42,422 bases of DNA, from positions 1-42,422 of the forward strand of contig NZ_JACHBZ010000027.1 of the NCBI RefSeq assembly GCF_014200575.1, given 5' to 3'. Made by a program: the position numbers and the translations under genes. The stretch comes from Mucilaginibacter saanensis (lineage in GTDB: Bacteria; Bacteroidota; Bacteroidia; Sphingobacteriales; Sphingobacteriaceae). A model generated the notes under the pieces. That model was not told the DNA's origin, searched no databases, and saw only the letters and a program-made list of their open reading frames with translations. Positions 15,593-23,571 of this stretch are shown here, piece after piece (position 1 is the stretch's first letter; each line of letters begins with the position of its first letter).

Positions 15593-16081
15593 TTACTGTT
15601 GTTTTCCGCTTATCTTGGCCGACTCTTCCAGCTCGTTATCCACCTGATCATCAAAATACAGGCGGTATATCAGCCAATCGTTTTTAGGTTTATAAAACAT
15701 AAAGGTAAACCTTACCGGTTGTTTTTGGTGCTTAACCAGGTAGCTGTACAGTACCAGGCTGTTTGAGGCTTTGCGTTGTACAATAAGCTCTTTTCCTATA
15801 TATAAACCAATTAAGCTACGGGTAGTATCAATCTTAGCTATCAATCCCTTAAGACTGGTAGAATCAACCAGCGGGTTGGTTTTAAAAATATTGATGATAG
15901 CTCTGGAAGTACCGTCTTTCTCATAAGTTTTAAAAAACTTATCAATATAGGTGGTTACTCCAATAACAGCTGCTGCCGATGGTTGTGCAGGCTGGGTTTG
16001 TGCGTAGGCGCCACTGCAAAAAATGCAGGCAATTACCATGAAAAATACCGGTTTTATGGCTTTAAGGTTGATGTATTGCAT
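15593..16081 (-). CDS. Secreted hypothetical protein
   Basis: The 162-residue protein has a signal peptide (hydrophobic segment PVFFMVIACIFCSGAYA, cut before Q). The mature part holds a helical start (VIGVTTYIDKFFKTYEKDG) and beta-rich segments (GKELIVQRKASNSLVLYSYL, VRFTFMFYKPKNDWLIYRLY). This suggests a small cystatin- or NTF2-like fold, but I do not recognise the family. It stands alone between a shared terminator and a divergent TPR gene. A periplasmic or outer-membrane-associated location is the only supported statement. Confidence 0.7.
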   Translation of the reverse strand: MQYINLKAIKPVFFMVIACIFCSGAYAQTQPAQPSAAAVIGVTTYIDKFFKTYEKDGTSRAIINIFKTNPLVDSTSLKGLIAKIDTTRSLIGLYIGKELIVQRKASNSLVLYSYLVKHQKQPVRFTFMFYKPKNDWLIYRLYFDDQVDNELEESAKISGKQQ

Positions 16082-16286
16082 ACTAAAGTATTAAGTCGCC
16101 TAAAAATAAGTAATTTATATAAAACCGCATCTATTCGCGTCAGTAAGTTACAATAATCTGTTTTTTTTATTTTGATGGAGGCTGTATTCCACTTGGTCAC
16201 GGCATCGTAAATGGAATAATATTTTTGTTTAAAACAAAGCATAATACCTATATTGATCTACTGTTACTTATCACTTTTAAACCTGT

Positions 16287-17840
16287 ATGAAAAAACGATT
16301 ATCCTTGTCATTGCTGTCTGTTTTGATTATAGCTGCCGCGTCGGCATTTGCCCAGCAAGTAAAAACCGATTATCAAAAAATTGGCGAATCTCTTTATGCT
16401 GATAAGGATTATAAAGGTGCAGTTGATAATTTTACCAGGGCCATCAATGTTAACAAGCAAAATAAAATTAAACTGGCACAGCTTTATGATAAACGTGCCC
16501 AGGCCCAAACCGACCTTGAACAATATCAAAAGGCCATTCAGGACGAAAATGCAGCAATTTTAGCGAACCCCGGTTTTGCCGATGCCTATTGGAACCGCGG
16601 GGTGGCTTATAGTAATAATGGCGACTATCAGTTGGCCATTGATGATTATAACCGCACAATGTCTTTTTATAAAGATGATAAGGATAATCTTTCGACCCTG
16701 TTTGATAACCGGGGTATCAACCAAAGAAAGCTGAAGAACTATAAAAAGGCTATCGAAGATCATTCGCAGGCTATTTTATTAAACCGCAAAAATGGCGATG
16801 CTTACTGGCATAGGGGTATAGCATACAACAATAATGGCGATTACCAGCTGGCCGTTGATGATTATACCACGGCTATGTTCTACAACCAGGAAGATGTTAA
16901 GGATCTGGCCATTTTATATAAGAACCGGGGTGTTAATAAAAGGCTGCTTAAACAGTATAAGGAAGCCATTAATGATTTTAACACCGGTATTCATTTAAAC
17001 CCGCAAAACGGAGGTATTTATTGGGAACGCGGGCTGGCTTATCAGCATAATGGCGACTATCAGCTGGCTATTAATGACTATACTGAAGCGATGCCCTTTT
17101 ATCAGGACGACAAAGGGAACCTGGCTATATTGTATGATAACCGCTCCGGAAACGAAATTGCTTTAAGGCAGCCCCAAAAAGCAATTGAAGATATTACAAG
17201 CGCCATAGCCTTAGATCCGCAGCGGGGCCATTTATATTGGAGCCGGGGTATTGTTTACAGCCAAACCGGCGAGTGTAAACTGGCTATTGATGACTACACC
17301 AAAACCATGGATTTTTATAAGAGTAATAAACCTGCGTTAGCTATACTGCATCACAACAATGCCGAAAACCTGTATATCCTGAATGAAAACCAGAAGGTAA
17401 TAGATGAATGTACCGCTGCTATCGCCTTAAATCCCAACCTGGCATCGCCTTACTTTACCAGGGGCAAGATTTATTTAAAAAGAATTGTAAATAAGGAGCA
17501 GGCAGTTAAGGATTTTAATAAGGTGATTGAGCTGGATACTGCAAAATCATCCGTAAGCTACATTTTTTCGCAGTTTTATACAGGGCATACTGACCAGGCA
17601 CTTCAAATGCTGCAGCAACAGGTGTTAAGTACGCCAAACCCCGATGATGTGCTTACGCATTACTATAATATTGCCTGCATGTTCTCCATCATGAACAAGC
17701 CAGATGAAGCCAATATCTACTTAAAAAGGGCTATCGATTCGGGCTATTCAAAAAAATTTGCTGCTAATGACGAGGACTTTGATAATATTCGTAAAACGCC
17801 CGACTATATAGCGATGATGGCCGATGGCAGTTCAAAATAG
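16287..17840 (+). CDS. Periplasmic tetratricopeptide repeat protein
   Basis: The 517-residue protein has a signal peptide (cut after ASAFA) followed by TPR units along almost the whole length (about 30-500). The central part is built from four 72-residue supra-repeats, each two TPRs long, with the words NGDYQLAIDDY, FYxDDKxNLAILYDNRG and YKKAIEDHSQAILLN at fixed spacing. It is a scaffold for protein contacts outside the cytoplasm. It has no obvious operon partner and is convergent with a PhnA-like gene. Partners are unknown. Confidence 0.88.
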   Translation: MKKRLSLSLLSVLIIAAASAFAQQVKTDYQKIGESLYADKDYKGAVDNFTRAINVNKQNKIKLAQLYDKRAQAQTDLEQYQKAIQDENAAILANPGFADAYWNRGVAYSNNGDYQLAIDDYNRTMSFYKDDKDNLSTLFDNRGINQRKLKNYKKAIEDHSQAILLNRKNGDAYWHRGIAYNNNGDYQLAVDDYTTAMFYNQEDVKDLAILYKNRGVNKRLLKQYKEAINDFNTGIHLNPQNGGIYWERGLAYQHNGDYQLAINDYTEAMPFYQDDKGNLAILYDNRSGNEIALRQPQKAIEDITSAIALDPQRGHLYWSRGIVYSQTGECKLAIDDYTKTMDFYKSNKPALAILHHNNAENLYILNENQKVIDECTAAIALNPNLASPYFTRGKIYLKRIVNKEQAVKDFNKVIELDTAKSSVSYIFSQFYTGHTDQALQMLQQQVLSTPNPDDVLTHYYNIACMFSIMNKPDEANIYLKRAIDSGYSKKFAANDEDFDNIRKTPDYIAMMADGSSK

Positions 17841-17862
17841 GTGAACTGTGCTGTATGTAAGC

Positions 17863-18080
17863 TTACCGTTTCTTTAAAAAAGCGGTTTTGAGTACAATGC
17901 TCATGCCGTCAATTTTACAGTCAACCTCTTCGTCATTGTCAGTAAGGCGGATCTTTTTTACCAGCGTGCCTTGTTTTAGCGTGGTGCCTCCGCCTTTAAC
18001 TTTTAAGCTCTTGATCAGTGTTACCGAATCGCCATCATTCAGGATGTTGCCGTTGCTGTCTTTTACGTTGATGGTTCCAT
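17863..18080 (-). pseudogene. PhnA/YjdM-like C-terminal domain without an in-frame ATG
   Basis: Reading leftward, the frame ending at the stop 17865-17863 gives the PhnA C-terminal domain: [20 protein letters not shown], then [20 protein letters not shown] and [18 protein letters not shown]. The frame stays open back to a TAA inside the terminator at 18112-18140, but has no ATG, GTG or TTG. The only nearby ATG (18080-18078) is one base out of frame and stops after five codons. Either one base was lost after the ATG, or a rare start codon is used, or there is a sequencing error. The N-terminal zinc ribbon of E. coli YjdM is absent, as in short Bacteroidota versions. PhnA proteins are not needed for phosphonate breakdown and their role is unclear. 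Confidence 0.6.
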
Positions 18081-18111
18081 TATAGGGGCGATTTGAATTT
18101 TTTGTGCAATA

Positions 18112-18140
18112 AAAAAGCCTGCCACAAGAGCAGGCTTTTT
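18112..18140 (-). terminator. Terminator of pdhB
   Basis: AAAAAGCCTGC (18112-18122) and GCAGGCTTTTT (18130-18140) form an 11-bp stem with a 7-nt loop. On the minus strand it ends in six T, 20 nt after the pdhB stop. Confidence 0.8.
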
Positions 18141-18159
18141 ATATCATAAGCTGTAGCGT

Positions 18160-19143
18160 TTATTTAGTAACGTACATTACTTCTTTAACAGCCTTAATAA
18201 CCCTTTCAGGGTTTGGCAGGTATTCCTGTATTAAAGTAGGTGCATAAGGCAAAGGTACATCGCCACCCATAATGCGTAGTATTGGCGCATCAAGGTAATC
18301 AAATGCATCTTTTTGTACTTTAAATGCAACCTCTGTAGCAATAGAACCTAAAGGCCAGCTTTCTTCAATAATTACCAAACGGTTGGTTTTTTTAACCGAT
18401 TCAATAACTGTTGGATAATCAATAGGACGTACAGTACGCAAATCGATCACTTCGGCATGGATACCTTCTTTTTCCAGTTCGGCAGCGGCAGCAATAACCA
18501 CTTTCATGATTTTGCCAAAGCCAACTAAAGTAACATCTGTACCTTCTTTAACAACCTTTGCTTTACCTATTTCAATATAATAAGTTTCCTCAGGTACTTC
18601 GCCTTTATCGCCATACATTAATTCCGACTCCATGAAAATAACCGGATCCGGATCAATAATTGCTGATTTTAATAAACCTTTTGCATCATAAGGGTTTGAT
18701 GGCACAACCACCTTTAAACCCGGGCAGTTAGCATACCAATTTTCGAAACACTGGCTGTGCTGTGAGCTTAACATACCTGCATTACCGGTTGGGCCGCGGA
18801 AAACGATAGGAACAGAGAACTGTCCACCACTCATTGACATGATCTTGGCAGCGCCGTTAATGATCTGGTCAATAGCCACTAACGAAAAGTTAAAGGTCAT
18901 GAACTCGATGATGGGGCGTAAACCATTCATGGCCGAGCCAATGCCTATACCGGCAAAGCCTAATTCAGAAATGGGCGTATCAATAACGCGTTTGGCACCA
19001 AACTCATCAAGCATACCCTGACTTACTTTATAGGCACCATTGTATTCGGCAACCTCTTCACCCATCAGGTATATTTTATCGTCGCTGCGCATTTCTTCGA
19101 CCATGGCCTCTCTTAGCGCTTCTCTGAATTGTATTTCTCTCAT
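18160..19143 (-). CDS. pdhB: Pyruvate dehydrogenase E1 component, beta subunit
   Basis: From the ATG at 19143 the 327-residue protein starts MREIQFREALREAMVEEM, the usual E1-beta start; the frame extends 12 codons upstream but without family likeness. The pyrimidine-binding domain (about 1-180, with MGEEVAEYNGAYKVSQGM and EFMTFNFSLVAIDQIINGAA) precedes the C-terminal transketolase domain (about 200-325, GFGKIMKVVIAAAAELEKEG and EESWPLGSIATEV). With E1-alpha it forms the thiamine-diphosphate decarboxylase of the pyruvate dehydrogenase complex. No alpha-subunit gene is adjacent, so the subunits are encoded apart. A promoter and a palindrome lie directly upstream. Confidence 0.95.
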   Translation of the reverse strand: MREIQFREALREAMVEEMRSDDKIYLMGEEVAEYNGAYKVSQGMLDEFGAKRVIDTPISELGFAGIGIGSAMNGLRPIIEFMTFNFSLVAIDQIINGAAKIMSMSGGQFSVPIVFRGPTGNAGMLSSQHSQCFENWYANCPGLKVVVPSNPYDAKGLLKSAIIDPDPVIFMESELMYGDKGEVPEETYYIEIGKAKVVKEGTDVTLVGFGKIMKVVIAAAAELEKEGIHAEVIDLRTVRPIDYPTVIESVKKTNRLVIIEESWPLGSIATEVAFKVQKDAFDYLDAPILRIMGGDVPLPYAPTLIQEYLPNPERVIKAVKEVMYVTK

Positions 19144-19166
19144 TATATTTATATAAAATGATGTTT

Positions 19167-19207
19167 TTTGCGATCGCAAATATAAACACTAATGTGTAAA
19201 AAGCAAT
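19167..19207 (-). promoter_or_regulatory. pdhB promoter with overlapping palindrome
   Basis: Leftward ATTG (19207-19204) and TATATTTG (19184-19177) are 19 nt apart. A perfect 14-bp palindrome TTTGCGATCGCAAA (19167-19180) overlaps the -7 element and the expected start site, so a bound protein there would block transcription. Confidence 0.5.
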
Positions 19208-19500
19208 GCCCCCAAAGCTGTATAAGTGCGGGCTTTTTGCATAATTCTGCAGTTTGTTTTTAGACAAATTGGCATTTCCAAACATAATATGGTGATATGC
19301 TGCTAAACAGTAAGTTGAGTAAAGATATTTAGCGTAAAGCCATTGTTAATTTTGTTATTAACGGTACATGACCAGCGATATTTATAAGGCTTATTTTAAA
19401 AAATTTCACCACAAAATGCCCCTAAAAATAAAGGAGGCAACAGCGGTGTTGAATTATCGATAACGAAATTTGGTATATTGCTTGCATAAACCTTATACCA
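19208..19500. other. Gene-free stretch upstream of a truncated gene
   Basis: Together with the pdhB promoter this makes about 350 bases between pdhB and the DUF4153 remnant. It is A/T rich, and I see no gene, strong hairpin or convincing promoter in it. Confidence 0.4.
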
Positions 19501-19719
19501 ATGAAATTTCCATCGCTAAAAAGCCTTGCCGAAGGGGCTGCTAACACCATAAAACATTACCCTTTTGAGGTTTTATTTGCCCTGGCCGGCACTATTGCCG
19601 CAACAACGGAGGTTGAGCTGCGACACCTGAACCGGGTTCACGAAGGTTGGTGCATCAGGATAATGATGACAGCCAACCTGGGTTTATTGCTAAGCTTAAT
19701 CAGTAACTGGTCATCCTGA
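19501..19719 (+). pseudogene. Truncated DUF4153-like membrane protein
   Basis: The 72-residue frame begins MKFPSLKSLAEGAANTIKHY and continues into a membrane segment (FEVLFALAGTIAATTEVEL) and IRIMMTANLGLLLSLIS. This resembles the N-terminus of the large DUF4153 membrane proteins of Bacteroidota, which run to several hundred residues. The frame ends at a TGA contributed by the GTCATCCTGAAC end of a repeat element that starts at 19710, and the missing C-terminal part is not found downstream. The gene was therefore cut by the element or by a deletion that used it. It could in principle still be translated, but the product would be a fragment. Confidence 0.6.
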
Positions 19720-19801
19720 ACTTGTTTCAGGATCTCTCATGAAAGGCAACTGGTACGTTGTGAACCCTAGATTTGGGGTGCCGAAACAAGTTCGGCATGA
19801 C
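19710..19801. repeat. TGTCATnCTGA-family interspersed element, copy A
   Basis: The ends are inverted copies: GTCATCCTGAACTTGTTTC (19710-19728) and its complement with 2 mismatches in 19 (19783-19801). The element fills the space between the DUF4153 remnant and the reductase gene and is related to copies at 22483, 32330, 35554 and 42324. Confidence 0.75.
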
Positions 19802-19813
19802 ATCGAGCGCTGT

Positions 19814-20359
19814 CTACAGATTATCCAGCATATCCAGATCAAATTTGGGTTTAAGGGTATACTTGAGTTGAACCAATCCGCTGCTGAATTGCTCGCTGCC
19901 CAAAAGTATCAGCTCTGTACGCTCTTTAATATCAGTGAACAGAGGCTTGCCGGCACCCAGAATTACGGGATGTACAGATAGTAACAACTCGTTGATCATG
20001 TTTTGAGCAATAAATGCCGATACCAGGCTTGCTCCGCCAAACAGCCAGATGTTTGCACCGGTCTGGCTCCTGATCTCTTCAATACGTGCTTTAAAATCGC
20101 TTTCACGGATGAGTTCTGCATTGCCCTCTACATGGGTTAGCATATTTGAAAAAACATACAGTTTTAAGGCCGAAAATACTTCGGTGCTTGTGCTCATTAG
20201 CATCTCATAACTTTTACGCCCCAGAAAAATGGCATCGCTGTTGCCTAAAAATTCCGTCATACCGTAGTCCTGATCAGCAAAACACCAGTCATATTCGCCG
20301 TTCGGGCCTTCAATATATCCGTCAAGGCTCACGGCCAGGTTTAAAATTACTTTCCGCAT
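19814..20359 (-). CDS. Dihydrofolate reductase / RibD C-terminal family protein
   Basis: The 181-residue protein has the RibD-C/dihydrofolate-reductase-like fold: MRKVILNLAVSLDGYIEGPN at the N-terminus, DAIFLGRKSYEML (about 43-55) and the nucleotide-binding stretch IWLFGGASLVSAFI (about 104-117), with VHPVILGAGKPLF further on. These are NADPH-dependent reductases related to the RibD reductase domain; stand-alone forms are common in Bacteroidota and their substrates are mostly unknown. It follows lutB on the same strand with a 31-nt gap, so the two may be cotranscribed. Its stop lies 12 nt from repeat copy A. Confidence 0.85.
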   Translation of the reverse strand: MRKVILNLAVSLDGYIEGPNGEYDWCFADQDYGMTEFLGNSDAIFLGRKSYEMLMSTSTEVFSALKLYVFSNMLTHVEGNAELIRESDFKARIEEIRSQTGANIWLFGGASLVSAFIAQNMINELLLSVHPVILGAGKPLFTDIKERTELILLGSEQFSSGLVQLKYTLKPKFDLDMLDNL

Positions 20360-20390
20360 GGTTTCAATATTTGGGTATGATGTATTTGGC

Positions 20391-21779
20391 TTATTCTTCG
20401 GTGCTGCGATTTTTTTCCTGCCACTGTTTGCTAAATGATTTTTCGGCCACGTTAGGCATATCTCTCAGGTGTCCCCATGAGTTTTTAAAGAAGGTTTTAA
20501 GCAAAAAGTTTTTCATTTTACCGCCAAAAAAATCAGTAAGGCTCCGTTTAAGCATTCCTTTTTTCCAGATAGCCCAACCCCAGCGCTCTTTGTTGGTAAC
20601 CAGGTTTTCATTTACGGCATCGCGGCGGTTAAGCAGCAGCATTTTGTGAATATCAATTTTAACCGGGCAAACCTCGGTACACCTGCCGCATAAACTTGAG
20701 GCATAGCTCAGGTGTTTAAACTCGTCCATCCCTTTGGTATGCGGGGTAATGATGGAGCCAATAGGGCCGCTGTAGGTAGTATTATAAGTATGCCCGCCTA
20801 TGTTTTTATAAATAGGGCAGGCATTAAGGCAGGCGCCACAACGGATGCAATATAAGCCCTGTCTTTGATCTTTTTGTGCCAGCAGGTTGGTGCGCCCGTT
20901 ATCAAGCAATATCACATACATTTCATCAGGACCGTCGGTTTCGTCGGGCTGCCTTGGGCCGCTTAAAATGGTATTATAAACGGTGAGGTTTTGCCCGGTG
21001 CCGTGGGTTGACAGCATGGGCCAAAACAAATCAAGATCAGTAATTGATGGGATCAGTTTTTCGATACCTACAATGGCAATATGTATTTTAGGAAATGTGG
21101 TGCATAAGCGGGCATTGCCTTCATTTTCGCTAATGGCAATGCTGCCGGTATCGGCCAGTAAAAAGTTGGCCCCGGTTATCCCTACATCGGCTTGTAAATA
21201 TTTATCGCGCAGCAGCTCGCGGGCTTTTAAGGTAAGCTGCTCAGGAGTTGCATCAATGGGGGTGCCAAAGCGCTCATGAAAAAGTTTGGCAATATCCTCC
21301 TTACTGAGGTGCATGGCCGGGGTAACAATATGGTAAGGCTTTTGCCCCAGCAGTTGCACAATATACTCGCCCAGGTCGGTTTCTAATGATTTTACGTTAT
21401 TGCTTTCCAGAAACTCATTTAAGTGAATTTCTTCCGTAACCATTGATTTCGATTTTACTACCGTTTGGGCGTTTACTTTCTGGATGATGTTCAGTATCTC
21501 GCGGTTGGCTTCTTCGGCATCATTGGCCCATATCACCTTGCCGCCGCGTTTCTGAAAATTGGCTTCAAACTCTGGCAAGAACTTATCCAGGTTTTCCATC
21601 ACTTTCCATTTAATTACGTGGCCCTTGCGTTTGGCGTTGTCAAGGTTTACCAGGCGGGAAAGACCGCGTGACACAGCCGTGCTGTATTTATCAATATTAT
21701 TATTGATAATACGACGGTGATCAACATCAAATGCCTTTTGTTCAGAAGTAACTAAAAACTCTTCCGCAGTGCTTCCCAT
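20391..21779 (-). CDS. lutB: LutB-like iron-sulfur protein (lactate utilisation)
   Basis: This 462-residue protein has an LUD domain (about 60-300, with LADTGSIAISENEGNARLC and ILSGPRQPDETDGPDEMYVI) and two ferredoxin-like clusters, CIRCGACLNACP from Cys311 and CGRCTEVCP from Cys364. This is the layout of LutB/YkgF, one of three proteins (LutA, LutB, LutC) that oxidise L-lactate to pyruvate. Neither lutA nor lutC is next to it, so the partners must be elsewhere or the protein has another electron-transfer task. Neighbours are a reductase gene downstream and repeats upstream. Family certain, pathway inferred. Confidence 0.9.
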   Translation of the reverse strand: MGSTAEEFLVTSEQKAFDVDHRRIINNNIDKYSTAVSRGLSRLVNLDNAKRKGHVIKWKVMENLDKFLPEFEANFQKRGGKVIWANDAEEANREILNIIQKVNAQTVVKSKSMVTEEIHLNEFLESNNVKSLETDLGEYIVQLLGQKPYHIVTPAMHLSKEDIAKLFHERFGTPIDATPEQLTLKARELLRDKYLQADVGITGANFLLADTGSIAISENEGNARLCTTFPKIHIAIVGIEKLIPSITDLDLFWPMLSTHGTGQNLTVYNTILSGPRQPDETDGPDEMYVILLDNGRTNLLAQKDQRQGLYCIRCGACLNACPIYKNIGGHTYNTTYSGPIGSIITPHTKGMDEFKHLSYASSLCGRCTEVCPVKIDIHKMLLLNRRDAVNENLVTNKERWGWAIWKKGMLKRSLTDFFGGKMKNFLLKTFFKNSWGHLRDMPNVAEKSFSKQWQEKNRSTEE

Positions 21780-21918
21780 ATATGCGAAAATAAGATTTTT
21801 TTGATTAGATTGTTTTGCAGGAACGCATATTTACGCCACTTAAATTTGAATTTACATAAAAATAGGCGCGTGTGTGCACCTATTTACTTCAAAATTTTAT
21901 GTGCCCGATGTTACTATA

Positions 21919-22356
21919 TCAACAGGAAATTTTACCAACGCGGGTGGCATGTCTGCCGCCTTCAAAATCGGTGCTTAAAAAGGTGTCTACAATTTTTTTG
22001 GCCTCATCAATACTGATAAAACGGGCTGGGATACATACAATGTTGGCATTGTTATGCTTGCGGGCCAGTTCGGCCAGTTCGGCATTCCAGCATATAGCTG
22101 CGCGTATACCCTGGTGTTTATTGGCTGTTATGGCCACCCCGTTGGCGCTGCCGCAAACCAGGATGCCAAAATCAAAATCGCCGCTCTCCACCGCCGAAGC
22201 AACAGGATGTGCAAAATCAGGATAATCAGCAGATGCGTTGGAGTAAGTACCAAAATCCTTAAGTTCGGTTGCTTGTTGTACAGCCTCCAATAAAGCCTGT
22301 TTATAATCAAAACCGGCGTGGTCGGCACCAATGGCAATCTTTAGCCCTTCTTTCAT
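21919..22356 (-). CDS. rpiB: Ribose-5-phosphate isomerase B
   Basis: From the ATG at 22356 the 145-residue protein starts MKEGLKIAIGADHAGFDYK, the normal RpiB/LacAB start; an ATG eight codons upstream is less likely. Conserved features are GADHAGFDYK, YPDFAHPVA, the active-site Cys in LVCGSANGVAITANK and RKHNNANIVCIPARFI. It interconverts ribose 5-phosphate and ribulose 5-phosphate in the non-oxidative pentose phosphate pathway. It is separated from tatC by a repeat element and a terminator, so it is probably transcribed alone. Confidence 0.93.
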   Translation of the reverse strand: MKEGLKIAIGADHAGFDYKQALLEAVQQATELKDFGTYSNASADYPDFAHPVASAVESGDFDFGILVCGSANGVAITANKHQGIRAAICWNAELAELARKHNNANIVCIPARFISIDEAKKIVDTFLSTDFEGGRHATRVGKISC

Positions 22357-22482
22357 TAGTTTAAGTTTATTAAGCTGCAAATGTGCAAATTTCTGCTGAC
22401 AGATTGCAAGCGGATTTAAATGCAGAGATTAGTTAATAGGGGGTATTATGGGTTTGTGAAAAGGGAATCACAACATCCTACC

Positions 22483-22546
22483 TGTCGCCCTGAACGTAGC
22501 GAAAGATCTGTTCTACAGGATGTAAAGTCTAACACTCAGAATGACA
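22483..22546. repeat. TGTCATnCTGA-family interspersed element, copy B
   Basis: It starts TGTCGCCCTGAACG (22483) and ends TCAGAATGACA (22536-22546). The inside carries GCGAAAGATCTGTT, matching the GAAnnATCT word in copies C and D. It lies between tatC and rpiB. Confidence 0.65.
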
Positions 22547-22568
22547 AATTATAGTTGTTTTATATTAA

Positions 22569-22601
22569 ACAATAAAAGCCGCCATTGGCAGCTTTTATTG
22601 T
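22569..22601 (-). terminator. Terminator after tatC
   Basis: ACAATAAAAGC (22569-22579) pairs with GCTTTTATTGT (22591-22601), with three inner pairs around ATT. Leftward it ends GCTTTTATTGTTT, closing the tatC transcript 33 nt after its stop. Confidence 0.65.
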
Positions 22602-22633
22602 TATTTTATTGGTAATCATCTGTGCATTTAAAA

Positions 22634-23494
22634 CTACGCAGATTCCTCACTTCTCTTTAATTTTCTTTTTTCAACTACGGCAGATACCAAGATACCTACC
22701 TCATATAAAATAAATAGCGGGATACTTACTATGGTCATGGTAAGCATATCAGGGGTAGGGGTAACAACGGCTGCTACAATCAATATAATTACGATGGCAT
22801 AGCGCCTGGTTTCGCGCATAAACTTGGCTGTTAGTATGCCCAAACTTGATAACACGTAAACTAAAATAGGCAGCTCAAATACAACACCTGTTGCTAACGT
22901 TAATGTGGCAACTGATGAGATGTAGGAATCAATGGAAAACAAGTTCTGGATTTTTGAACTCACGGTATAACCCGACAGGAAGTTGATGGACTCCGGAGTG
23001 ATTACATAGTAGCCAAACATTACACCTAACACAAATAGCCCGGTTGCATAAATTACAAAACCAGATGCCGCTTTGCGTTCTTTTTCATGCAAAGCTGGTC
23101 TGATAAAGCGCCATAATTCCCATAATAAATAAGGGAACCCCATGGTGATACCAATTAACAGCGCGGAGTTAATTTGCAGGGTAAACTGCCCGGCCATTTC
23201 GGTGTTGATGAGCTGTATATTAATCTTATCAATACAAAAACCTGAGCGATGGAGAGCTGCGCCAAGATCGCATAACATGCGGTATGTCCAGAATGTGGGC
23301 TTACTGGGGCCCATAATAACGGTATCAAATATCCAGTCGTAATAGTAAAAAACTACGCAGGTAAATACTACAATAGCTATGGAAGCCCTTACCAAATGCC
23401 ATCTCAAAGCTTCTAAATGGCCGAAGAACGACATTTCTGCCTCCATCGTTTTGCCTTTGTCTTTAATGGCTTTAATTATTTTGTTGTCGCTCAT
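22634..23494 (-). CDS. tatC: Twin-arginine translocase subunit TatC
   Basis: The 286-residue protein has six predicted membrane segments and the TatC hallmarks: EMSFFGHLEALRWHLVRASI at the cytoplasmic N-terminus, PYLLWELWRFIRPALHEKER in the first cytoplasmic loop, and FELPILVYVLSSLGI and VVTPTPDMLTM in later segments. It forms the receptor core of the Tat system that exports folded proteins. It follows accC on the same strand with a 77-nt gap and is likely the last gene of the leftward cluster. No tatA is in the window. Confidence 0.95.
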   Translation of the reverse strand: MSDNKIIKAIKDKGKTMEAEMSFFGHLEALRWHLVRASIAIVVFTCVVFYYYDWIFDTVIMGPSKPTFWTYRMLCDLGAALHRSGFCIDKINIQLINTEMAGQFTLQINSALLIGITMGFPYLLWELWRFIRPALHEKERKAASGFVIYATGLFVLGVMFGYYVITPESINFLSGYTVSSKIQNLFSIDSYISSVATLTLATGVVFELPILVYVLSSLGILTAKFMRETRRYAIVIILIVAAVVTPTPDMLTMTIVSIPLFILYEVGILVSAVVEKRKLKRSEESA

Positions 23495-23571
23495 TGTGTA
23501 TATGAATACCGCTTTATTGACGCTATTGTGCTAAGTACGTTTTATTGTATGAAGATAGTTTGAATTTTATT

